A DNA stretch of 5,395 bases from Actinomycetes bacterium (GCA_023390875.1 JAEWCA010000296.1:1-5395); one strand, 5' to 3'. Shown: positions 1 to 5,391, numbered from the stretch's first letter. Translations and numbers: made by a program. The notes: generated from the sequence alone by a model not told the origin.

Positions 1-14
1 GAGCGAGACCGCTC
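1..14 (-). terminator. Possible partial terminator hairpin after the minus-strand GH5 gene
   Basis: GAGCG (1-5), 4-nt centre, CGCTC (10-14) form a 5-bp dyad about 15 nt beyond the stop codon at 30-32. It may continue past the window edge, so its strength cannot be judged. Confidence 0.3.
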
Positions 15-29
15 CCCGGCGGCGGCACG

Positions 30-2018
30 TCACCGAACAGTGACGTCGTCGATCGTGTCCAGGCCTCCGTTGAAGAACAGCTGCACGGCGTGCACCTCGC
101 CGAGCAACGCCGTGCAGTCCGGGCTGAGGGTGGTCAGGTCGAACTCGATCGTGCCGGTCGCGGTCGTCCACGGAATGGGTGCCGCCTGGCACCAGCTCCA
201 GGACGGGCCCAGCTGCAGTGCGAGCATCGGCGAGACACCGCTCGTCGCCCGCAGGTCGAACGTCAGCTGCGAGCGGGTCGAGAGGTCGGCGGGCGTCGTC
301 AGAGCCGCACCGAACCAGTCGCCGTTGCTCGTGATCGACAGTGCGCCGTCAACAGCGGCCACCGACCCGCTCGTCGCACCGCTGATCCCCGTCCAGCCCT
401 GAGTGCCGTCGGTGAAGTCGAACAGCGTCTGCGGTGCGGTCGGCGAGGGCTTGACCGTCACCGTGACGGTCGCCGCGGCCGAGCGACGGCCGCGGGTGTC
501 GACGACCGTGTAGCTCGCAGAGGCGCGGCCCGCGAACCCGTCCGCCGGCGTGAAGGCAACGACGCCGTACGGGTCGGCCGTGAACGTCCCGCCCGCCACG
601 GTCACGGACGACTGGCGTCGCGCCGTCGCCGGGTCGAGGTCGACCGAGTTCCCCACGACCTTTGCCTTGTACGCGACGTCGTTGGAGGTCACGGGCAGGC
701 TCACCGGCGTCGCGAACTCCGTGGTGGCGGAGTCGTCGTCGGCGACGGGTGCGAACGACCGCTTCCCGGTACGGATGGTCGTCCCGAAGTTCTGCAGCGT
801 CGTCATCACGGGCGACGAGTCGTAGACCGTGAAGCCGTCGTAGTCGGGGTAGAGCGTGCCGTCGGCCTGGACGTCCGACAGGATCCAGTAGGCCGCACCT
901 GCGCCGCCCGAGGAGACCACCGCGTCGGTCCACTCCTTGTAGACCGGGTTGCGGGTCGCCTTGTCCTGCAGGCCGAACTCACCCAGGATCGCCGGCTTCC
1001 CGACCTGCTTGGCGATCCGCGAGTGGTCCTTGATCCACGTCGTGCCCCAGTCGGCGGTACGCGTCCAGTGGTCGGGGTACAGGTGGTAGCTGAGGTAGTC
1101 GATCGTCGGCAGCGCCGCGAAGCGCTTCGCGTCGACCCCCTCACCTCCGTTGCGCGTCCAGTCCTCGGAATCCGGCTGGTCCGCGAGGAAGCCCTCGTCA
1201 CCGGTGCCGACGAGGTGGCGCTTGTCCACGGACTTCACGTACGCCGACATCTCGGCGACCCAGGCAGTCAGCGTGTCGGTGGTGCAGGACGGGTCCTTCG
1301 GCAGCGCACCTGATCCGACGCAGCGGGGCTCGTTCGCGAGCTCCCAGGCCATGATCGTCGGGTCGTCCTTGTACTTGACGCCAGTGACCGTGTTGGTGCG
1401 GTTGAGCACGTGCTCGACCCACGCCTTGTACCAGCCGCGGATCTTGGGGTCGGAGTAGAAGTCGGAGTGGTACGTGCCACCAGCCCACTTCGTGTACTGG
1501 TCCATGCCGCCGAAGTCGGCCCAGTTGTTCGTCAACGGGAGGATGAGCTTGAGTCCCTCGGCACCGGCCTGCGCCACGACGTGGTCGAGCTTCTCCAGGC
1601 CGTCCGCGCCGTCGTTGAACGCGGGGGCGCCGACCTCGGGGTCGAAGTACTGGAAGTAGACGCCCTTGTTGCCGGTCTCGGTCGCCGAGGGGACGTCGAG
1701 GAAGGCCCACGTCCGGACGACCGTCAGCCCGCGGTCCGCCGCCGTCGACAGCACCGCGTCCGTCATCACCGCGTCGGAGTACTCCAGGTAGTAGTTGTTC
1801 GTCCCGGCGAACCGGAACGGCCGCCCGTCCAGCTGCAGCCCGGAGCCGACCCGGCGGACGAACCCGCTGGTCGCGTGCTTGCCCTTCGTCGCGGACACGT
1901 CCTTGCCGGAGTGCGCGGGGGCGCCGGCCATGGCCGCTGTCGCGGTCGTCATCATCAGTGTCGCGGTGGCAAGGCACGCCACGAGTGCCGAACCACGGGA
2001 CCGCATGAGCGGGGACAT
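30..2018 (-). CDS. Secreted GH5 (GH5_7-like) endo-beta-1,4-mannanase with Ig-like and C-terminal binding-type domain
   Basis: Predicted extracellular enzyme that cuts internal beta-1,4-mannosidic bonds of mannan or glucomannan with retention. The 662-aa protein starts with a Sec signal peptide (RSR n-region, hydrophobic residues 10-31, likely cleavage after AMA at 29-31). The GH5 catalytic domain spans about 52-420. It has the RTW motif at 102-104, YKDDPTIMAWELANEPR with acid/base Glu230, the YHLYPDHW segment near 311-318, and nucleophile Glu347 in LGEFG. Cys233 and Cys245 flank the loop after the acid/base and may form a disulfide. Residues 422-523 resemble a bacterial Ig/cadherin-like domain (ADDDS, TSND, FTPADGFAG, terminal TVTVTV). 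Residues about 531-662 form a Trp-rich beta-sandwich-like domain with Cys610 and Cys635; its family is unassigned and a mannan-binding role is inferred. The start at 2018 is chosen because AAGGG lies 7 nt upstream and the signal peptide begins there. The gene is divergent from the GH134 gene. GH5 assignment is firm; subfamily 7 is likely. Confidence 0.93.
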   Translation of the reverse strand: MSPLMRSRGSALVACLATATLMMTTATAAMAGAPAHSGKDVSATKGKHATSGFVRRVGSGLQLDGRPFRFAGTNNYYLEYSDAVMTDAVLSTAADRGLTVVRTWAFLDVPSATETGNKGVYFQYFDPEVGAPAFNDGADGLEKLDHVVAQAGAEGLKLILPLTNNWADFGGMDQYTKWAGGTYHSDFYSDPKIRGWYKAWVEHVLNRTNTVTGVKYKDDPTIMAWELANEPRCVGSGALPKDPSCTTDTLTAWVAEMSAYVKSVDKRHLVGTGDEGFLADQPDSEDWTRNGGEGVDAKRFAALPTIDYLSYHLYPDHWTRTADWGTTWIKDHSRIAKQVGKPAILGEFGLQDKATRNPVYKEWTDAVVSSGGAGAAYWILSDVQADGTLYPDYDGFTVYDSSPVMTTLQNFGTTIRTGKRSFAPVADDDSATTEFATPVSLPVTSNDVAYKAKVVGNSVDLDPATARRQSSVTVAGGTFTADPYGVVAFTPADGFAGRASASYTVVDTRGRRSAAATVTVTVKPSPTAPQTLFDFTDGTQGWTGISGATSGSVAAVDGALSITSNGDWFGAALTTPADLSTRSQLTFDLRATSGVSPMLALQLGPSWSWCQAAPIPWTTATGTIEFDLTTLSPDCTALLGEVHAVQLFFNGGLDTIDDVTVR

Positions 2019-2025
2019 CCTTGTT

Positions 2026-2030
2026 CCCTT
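2026..2030 (-). promoter_or_regulatory. Ribosome binding site of the minus-strand GH5 gene
   Basis: AAGGG on the minus strand, 7 nt before ATG 2018-2016. It decides between this start and an upstream in-frame TTG at 2102 that would add 28 residues lacking signal-peptide character. Confidence 0.75.
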
Positions 2031-2072
2031 CGAGAGGCGCGCTCCCCCAGGGTCGGGGGGCGGAACGTTCAC

Positions 2073-2102
2073 GTACGAGCGAAGAGAACCAGGTCCGGAC
2101 AA
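2073..2102 (-). promoter_or_regulatory. Weak candidate promoter for the minus-strand GH5 gene
   Basis: Read on the minus strand, TTGTCC (2102-2097) could be a -35 box, followed by an 18-nt spacer and TCGTAC (2078-2073) as a poor -10 box. The predicted start would lie about 50 nt before the ATG, with the shared 23-bp motif just upstream of the -35. Another TTGACG lies inside that motif (2112-2107) but has no good -10 partner. This is a guess from spacing only. Confidence 0.25.
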
Positions 2103-2125
2103 CTTTCGTCAATCACCTAAGAAAG
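2103..2125. promoter_or_regulatory. Candidate operator, copy 1 (shared mannanase motif)
   Basis: AT-rich 23-bp site 84 bp upstream of the GH5 start on the minus strand. It contains a perfect dyad, ACTTTC (2102-2107) and GAAAGT (2121-2126). Aligned without gaps to the copy upstream of the plus-strand GH5 gene it matches at 17 of 23 positions, and to the copy upstream of the GH134 gene at 12 of 23. Invariant in all three are CTTT at motif positions 1-4, A9, T11, A13, AAG 17-19 and AA 21-22. The binding protein is not in the window; a LacI- or ROK-type sugar repressor is only a guess. Confidence 0.5.
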
Positions 2126-2129
2126 TCCT

Positions 2130-2143
2130 CATCCGGACGGATG
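2130..2143. repeat. Short inverted repeat next to operator copy 1
   Basis: CATCCG (2130-2135), 2-nt centre GA, then CGGATG (2138-2143): a perfect 6-bp dyad starting 5 bp after candidate operator copy 1, on its promoter-distal side for the minus-strand gene. It could be a second protein-binding site. No second copy was noticed elsewhere in the window. Confidence 0.35.
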
Positions 2144-2160
2144 CGCCCGTCCGCGGCATA

Positions 2161-2181
2161 CGCGTGCCGAACCGGCACGCG
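2161..2181. repeat. Perfect 9-bp inverted repeat in the divergent intergenic region
   Basis: CGCGTGCCG (2161-2169), a 3-nt centre AAC, and CGGCACGCG (2173-2181). The whole 21 bp is symmetric apart from the centre. It lies between the two shared-motif copies of the divergent genes. It could be a GC-rich operator, an insulating hairpin, or a terminator for stray transcription; no U tract follows on either strand. Confidence 0.5.
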
Positions 2182-2306
2182 CGACGGGGTCTCAGGGTGG
2201 GCCCCCGGTGCACGCGTGGCTTGCAGGCGCGCGACTGCGAACCTGGGCACGTGCGCCCACCCAACCCGCCCCGTCCTCGACGTGTTGGCGCAGTAGGCCC
2301 ATGGCA
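2182..2306. other. Non-coding middle of the divergent intergenic region
   Basis: No convincing gene is seen in this part of the 508-bp gap (2019-2526). The open frames here lack a ribosome binding site and have the Arg/Pro-rich composition of random high-GC DNA. The only structure noticed is a widely spaced inverted repeat, GGGTGGGC (2195-2202) and GCCCACCC (2255-2262), plus a small palindrome GCACGTGC (2247-2254). Neither can be given a role. Confidence 0.4.
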
Positions 2307-2329
2307 CTTTGCCTAGTTAATAAAGTAAT
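2307..2329. promoter_or_regulatory. Candidate operator, copy 2 (shared mannanase motif)
   Basis: An AT-rich island in GC-rich DNA, 197 bp before the GH134 start. It matches the copy before the plus-strand GH5 gene at 14 of 23 positions, including CTTT at the left and AAGTAA at the right end. It carries its own dyad, ACTTT (2306-2310) and AAAGT (2322-2326). TAATGT (2326-2331) overlapping its right end could be a -10 box, but no good -35 is seen at the right distance. Confidence 0.45.
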
Positions 2330-2346
2330 GTCCGGTTCACGCACTG

Positions 2347-2384
2347 GGTCCACGACGACGCGCACCCCTGCGCCCTCGTGGACC
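2347..2384 (+). other. Predicted hairpin in the GH134 gene leader
   Basis: GGTCCACGA (2347-2355) pairs perfectly with TCGTGGACC (2376-2384). The loop can form a second short stem, GCGC (2360-2363) with GCGC (2370-2373). If transcription starts near candidate operator copy 2, this hairpin lies near the 5' end of a leader of almost 200 nt. It may stabilise the mRNA or act as an attenuator; no U tract follows, and no known riboswitch pattern was recognised. Confidence 0.4.
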
Positions 2385-2511
2385 ACCACACCGCCCCGGA
2401 CACCCCGAGGCGGAGCTCTCGGACTGCGCGCGTGACCGCTCCGCGCCGGCCGCGTCCGTGCTTGACCGCGCACACCGAGCTGCCCTGTGCGTCAGCCATT
2501 CCCGACTCACC

Positions 2512-2517
2512 AGAGGA
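2512..2517 (+). promoter_or_regulatory. Ribosome binding site of the GH134 gene
   Basis: AGAGGA ends 9 nt before ATG 2527. It supports this start over the upstream in-frame GTG at 2458, which would put 23 extra non-hydrophobic residues before the signal peptide. Confidence 0.7.
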
Positions 2518-2526
2518 TCGAGCTCA

Positions 2527-3474
2527 ATGACGACTCACCACACGGCTGCACCTTCCCCGACGGCGGGGCCTCGACGGCTCGCGGGCTTGCTCGCCGCGCT
2601 GCTCGCCGCGCTCACGCTCGTCGTCGTGGGAACGGCGATGACGTCTACCTCCGCCGCGGGCTACCCGACGTGCGCCAGCGCGTCCAGCGACCCCGATGGG
2701 GACGGCTGGGGCTGGGAGAACAACCAGAGCTGCATCGTCGCTTCCAGCAGCACGACCACCTACCCGACCTGCACGTCGTCCAGCTCCGACCCCGACGGGG
2801 ACGGCTGGGGCTGGGAGAACAACCAGAGCTGCAAGGTCTCTACCAGCAGCGGCGGCACGACCACGTACCCGACCTGCACGTCGTCCAGCTCCGACCCCGA
2901 CGGGGACGGCTGGGGCTGGGAGAACAACCAGAGCTGCAAGGTCTCCACCAGCAGCGGCGGCACGACGACCACCTGCCCGTCTGGCGCGACCTGCGGCTCG
3001 TACACCGTGAGCGGCCTTGGCGCCCGCAAGCAGCAGGTCGTCGCCGCCGGCGGCACCACGCTCGACCTCGCCATCGCGATGCTGGAGACCGAGAACCTGG
3101 GGACCGACTACGCGTACGGCGACAACAAGACGGGCGACGCGGCCAACTTCGGCATCTTCAAGCAGAACTGGCTGATGCTGCGCACCGCGTGCTCGACGTT
3201 CCAGGGCCAGTCGGAGAGCCAGTGGAACAACGGGGCGACCCTCAACAGCAGCCTCAGCGCTGACGTCAGCTGCCGCCACCAGGCGCAGAGCTACTACGGC
3301 GTCGACACGTGGTTCGCCGGGCACCGCAACGGCGCCACCGGTCTGAGCAACCCTGGCACGTCCGACATCGCGGCATACAAGGCCGCCGTCTACTGGATCC
3401 AGGCCCAGCTCGAGAGCAACTCCGCGAACCTCAGCAACGACACCCGGTTCTGGGTGGACGTGCCCGCGATCTGA
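2527..3474 (+). CDS. Secreted GH134 beta-mannanase with three CBM10-like modules
   Basis: Predicted extracellular inverting endo-beta-1,4-mannanase. The 315-aa protein has a signal peptide (RR at 16-17, hydrophobic 18-37, likely cleavage after SAA at 42-44). Three short CBM10-like modules follow at about 46-71, 79-104 and 114-139. Each has YPTC, a DPDGDG loop, GWGWENNQSC and two Cys, and they are separated by Ser/Thr/Gly linkers. The catalytic domain covers about 157-315 and has the GH134 signature: LAIAMLETE, YAYGDNKTGDAANFGIFKQNW, then a SCRHQ segment and a WFAGHRNG segment. Glu187 and Asp199 are 12 residues apart, the same spacing as the catalytic Glu45/Asp57 recalled for the Streptomyces GH134 enzyme, whose fold resembles hen egg-white lysozyme. 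Cys150/Cys156 and Cys222/Cys249 may form disulfides. It sits between two GH5 mannanase genes, which supports a mannan role over a peptidoglycan one. No enzyme activity can be shown from sequence. Confidence 0.9.
   Translation: MTTHHTAAPSPTAGPRRLAGLLAALLAALTLVVVGTAMTSTSAAGYPTCASASSDPDGDGWGWENNQSCIVASSSTTTYPTCTSSSSDPDGDGWGWENNQSCKVSTSSGGTTTYPTCTSSSSDPDGDGWGWENNQSCKVSTSSGGTTTTCPSGATCGSYTVSGLGARKQQVVAAGGTTLDLAIAMLETENLGTDYAYGDNKTGDAANFGIFKQNWLMLRTACSTFQGQSESQWNNGATLNSSLSADVSCRHQAQSYYGVDTWFAGHRNGATGLSNPGTSDIAAYKAAVYWIQAQLESNSANLSNDTRFWVDVPAI
2761..2970 (+). repeat. Two 105-bp near-identical tandem repeats coding CBM10-like modules 2 and 3
   Basis: Units 2761-2865 and 2866-2970 match at 102 of 105 bases by eye; the first 80 bases are identical. 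Differences are at 2841/2946, 2862/2967 and 2865/2970. Each unit codes one 35-residue module plus linker. A third, more diverged and shorter unit (99 bp, 2662-2760) codes module 1. The near-identity suggests a recent duplication or gene conversion, in frame and without loss of function. Confidence 0.9.
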
Positions 3475-3480
3475 CCGGCG

Positions 3481-3536
3481 GGTGCCGTCGCCGCCGCGGT
3501 CAGCACAGCTGCGGCTGATCCGACGGCGACGGCACC
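3481..3536 (+). terminator. Long hairpin terminator after the GH134 gene
   Basis: Starts 6 nt after the GH134 stop codon. A perfect 13-bp outer stem joins 3481-3493 (GGTGCCGTCGCCG) and 3524-3536. An inner 7-bp stem with one G-U pair joins GGTCAGC (3498-3504) and GCTGATC (3514-3520), closing on a 9-nt loop. No T-run follows, which is common for terminators in high-GC actinobacteria. It should separate the GH134 transcript from the downstream GH5 gene. Confidence 0.72.
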
Positions 3537-3666
3537 TTCGGACGCGCCAACGCCTCCATCGACCGTGCGGATCCCCGCCGGGGCACGAGGGTCCCGGATC
3601 GACGACGCATGCCTGGCCTGTCGGTGGCCCGCTCGGTTCGCGGTCCTCGCCAGCACTGCTTGTCCG

Positions 3667-3696
3667 TTGACCCCGCAATGACCGTTCTCCTATGGT
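3667..3696 (+). promoter_or_regulatory. Candidate housekeeping-type promoter of the plus-strand GH5 gene
   Basis: TTGACC (3667-3672) as -35, an 18-nt spacer, and TATGGT (3691-3696) as -10. The expected start would be about 3702-3704, inside the shared 23-bp motif, giving a leader of roughly 35 nt. GTTCT occurs twice, 11 bp apart (3684-3688 and 3695-3699), and CAATGAC (3676-3682) is repeated inverted at 3703-3709, flanking the -10 box. Confidence 0.55.
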
Positions 3697-3697
3697 T

Positions 3698-3720
3698 CTT
3701 TAGTCATTGAACTAAGTAAC
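3698..3720. promoter_or_regulatory. Candidate operator, copy 3 (shared mannanase motif)
   Basis: Lies one base after the predicted -10 box and ends 18 bp before the GH5 ATG. The imperfect dyad GTTCTTTAGT (3695-3704), 6-nt centre, ACTAAGTAAC (3711-3720) pairs at 8 of 10 positions. It matches operator copy 1 at 17 of 23 and copy 2 at 14 of 23. A protein bound here would block transcription initiation, so a repressor role is the simplest reading. Confidence 0.6.
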
Positions 3721-3726
3721 GCCTAC

Positions 3727-3734
3727 AAGGAGGT
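3727..3734 (+). promoter_or_regulatory. Full-length consensus Shine-Dalgarno of the plus-strand GH5 gene
   Basis: AAGGAGGT is an uninterrupted 8-base complement to the 16S rRNA 3' end. Five bases (3734-3738) separate AGGAGG from ATG 3739. It is stronger than the sites of the other two genes, so efficient translation is expected. Confidence 0.9.
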
Positions 3735-3738
3735 AGGT

Positions 3739-5391
3739 ATGACACGCCATCACAGGCGAGCCGGGACCGTCGCGATGCTCGCGCTCGCGGTCGTGGCCGC
3801 GATGGTCGGGATCGGCGCCGCCGGCGCAGACGCCGCGACCGTTCCGAGCTCGATCGTCAAGCGATGTGGGGTCCACTTCTGCGTTGACGGCAAGGAGGCG
3901 TACTTCGCCGGGGCCAACTCGTACGACCTGTTCACCTATGGCTCTGGGTCAGGCGACACGGAGACCCAGTACATGGACAAGGCCGCGATCGACGCCCAGA
4001 TGGCGAAGATGGCCGCTGACGGCGTCAACCTCGTCAGGACATGGATGTTCTCCCACGAGAGCTGGCACGGGTTCAACACCTCCCGCGGGGTCATGAACGA
4101 GCAGCAGTGGGCAGAGTTCGACTACGTGCTGTACTCCGCCGCGCAGCATGGCATCCGTGTGATCCCGACCTTCGAGAATTACTGGTCGGCGTACGGCGGG
4201 ATCGGCACGATCCTGAACTGGAACGGTCTGTCCTCCGGCGACCCCGCGAACGGGGCGTTCTTCGACCCTGCGCTGTGCCCGGGCTGCCTGGGCGACTACC
4301 TCTACGAGGTCGACTACGCGCTCAACCGCGTGAACCACTACACCGGAGTCGGGTACAAGGATGACCCGACGATCTTCGCGTGGGAGCTCATGAACGAGCC
4401 TCGCCATCAGAACCAGACGCCGAACGACAACACCACGGGAACAGTCTTCAACCAGTGGGTGTCCACGGTCGGCGCCCACATCAAGGCGATCGACCCCAAC
4501 CACATGATCACGACCGGGGTGGAGGGTCAGGGCACCGAGTACGGGTACGGGAGCGACAACGGCGTGCCGTTCGTCGCGACGTGCGCCAACCAGTACATCG
4601 ACTTCTGCTCGGCACACATCTACCCCACGGAGTACTGGGCCGATCTCACGACGGACGAGACCGCCGCCCTGGTCAAGCGGTACGTCGCCGACGCGCACGA
4701 CGTCGTGGGCAAGCCCATGTTCCTGGGTGAGTTCAATGCCGAGTCGTCGCAGCGATCCGCCTACTGGAGTGCGATCTACGGCGCGATCGAGCAGTCGGGC
4801 GGAGACGCGAGCGCCTTCTGGTGGTACGAGAACTCGAGCAAGGACGGCACGTACGGGGTCCTGTCTGGGGACGCGTCGCTCTCGGTGTTCCGAGCGCACG
4901 CCGCGGTGATGGCCGCCAAGAGCGGGACCACACCGACGACGACACCGACACCCACGCCGACAACAACGACGACACCCACACCGACGCCGACGACAACGAC
5001 GACACCCACGCCCTCGCCGACACCGACGACACCCACGCCCACGCCCACGCCGACCACAGGCACCACGTGCTCGATCGGCTACCACCTGGACGACTGGGGG
5101 ACGTCGTTCAACGCGAACGTCACCATCCGCAACCTCGGCACGTCGGCGAAGCAGGGCTGGTCGCTGACGCTCACCCTCCCCGGTGCACAGCGGATCAACT
5201 CCGTCTGGAACGCCGTCTGGTCGCAGGCCGGCCAGACGCTGACAGCCTCGAACCCGTCAGGCTGGAACACGACGATTCCCGCAGGCGGCTCAGTCAGCTT
5301 CGGCATGAACGGCGCGTCCACGACCGGCACGAACGGGCTCCCGACGGCGGCCGTCCTCGACGGGACAGCCTGCACGATCGCGGCCTCGTAG
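3739..5391 (+). CDS. Secreted GH5 (GH5_7-like) mannanase with Pro-Thr linker and CBM2
   Basis: Predicted extracellular retaining endo-beta-1,4-mannanase anchored to cellulose in plant cell walls. The 550-aa protein begins with a signal peptide (RHHRR n-region, hydrophobic 11-30, cleavage likely after ADA at 30-32). The GH5 domain spans about 35-394: RTWMF at 100-104, YKDDPTIFAWELMNEPR with acid/base Glu220, SAHIYPTEYW near 291-300, and nucleophile Glu331 in FLGEFN. A Pro/Thr linker (about 396-441) leads to a CBM2 at 442-550. That module has the usual terminal Cys pair (444, 545) and Trp453, Trp474, Trp490 and Trp509 at positions conserved in cellulose-binding CBM2a. The core motif resembles that of the minus-strand GH5, but the two differ in loops and accessory domains. 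Three extra close Cys pairs occur (43/48, 180/183, 282/290). The stop is 4 nt from the window edge, so no terminator is visible. GH5 and CBM2 are firm; the mannan substrate is likely, from RTW-type motifs and neighbours. Confidence 0.93.
   Translation: MTRHHRRAGTVAMLALAVVAAMVGIGAAGADAATVPSSIVKRCGVHFCVDGKEAYFAGANSYDLFTYGSGSGDTETQYMDKAAIDAQMAKMAADGVNLVRTWMFSHESWHGFNTSRGVMNEQQWAEFDYVLYSAAQHGIRVIPTFENYWSAYGGIGTILNWNGLSSGDPANGAFFDPALCPGCLGDYLYEVDYALNRVNHYTGVGYKDDPTIFAWELMNEPRHQNQTPNDNTTGTVFNQWVSTVGAHIKAIDPNHMITTGVEGQGTEYGYGSDNGVPFVATCANQYIDFCSAHIYPTEYWADLTTDETAALVKRYVADAHDVVGKPMFLGEFNAESSQRSAYWSAIYGAIEQSGGDASAFWWYENSSKDGTYGVLSGDASLSVFRAHAAVMAAKSGTTPTTTPTPTPTTTTTPTPTPTTTTTPTPSPTPTTPTPTPTPTTGTTCSIGYHLDDWGTSFNANVTIRNLGTSAKQGWSLTLTLPGAQRINSVWNAVWSQAGQTLTASNPSGWNTTIPAGGSVSFGMNGASTTGTNGLPTAAVLDGTACTIAAS
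4924..5061 (+). repeat. Low-complexity DNA coding the Pro-Thr linker
   Basis: About 46 codons almost entirely for Thr and Pro (a single Ser), made of irregular repeats of ACGACGACACCCAC-like units. It is an in-frame flexible linker typical of actinobacterial cellulases and is prone to length change by slippage. Thr residues may be O-glycosylated, as known for Cellulomonas linkers. Confidence 0.85.

Noticed and set aside
90..1313. Long plus-strand open frame antisense to the minus-strand GH5
   Set aside because: Arg-rich shadow translation with no recognisable domain; the opposite strand carries clear GH5 motifs.
1974..2018. Lipoprotein signal (LVAC at residues 12-15) in the minus-strand GH5
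   Set aside because: The hydrophobic stretch before Cys15 is too short and continues well past it to an AMA cleavage site, so an ordinary secreted protein is more likely.
2019..2102. 28-residue N-terminal extension of the minus-strand GH5 from a TTG at 2102
   Set aside because: It lacks signal-peptide character, its start codon abuts the shared operator motif, and a good ribosome binding site and typical signal peptide start at 2018.
2458..2526. GTG at 2458 as an earlier start of the GH134 gene
   Set aside because: It adds 23 polar residues before the signal peptide and has no clear ribosome binding site, unlike ATG 2527.
2378..2530. 50-codon open frame starting GTG and ending TGA, overlapping the GH134 ATG
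   Set aside because: The ATGA overlap suggests translational coupling, but there is no ribosome binding site, the start lies in a hairpin stem, and the Arg/Pro-rich product looks like random high-GC translation.
2662..2970. CRISPR-like direct repeats
   Set aside because: The units are coding, in frame and contiguous without unique spacers; they encode binding modules.
2980..3474. Lysozyme or transglycosylase acting on peptidoglycan
   Set aside because: The fold is related to lysozyme, but the motif spacing and YGDNKTGD block fit GH134, and both neighbours are mannanases with plant-wall binding modules.
2524..3678. Long open frame antisense to the GH134 gene
   Set aside because: It is a shadow of the opposite strand: Arg/Gly/Ala-rich, with internal repeats that mirror the CBM10 repeats, and no start signals.
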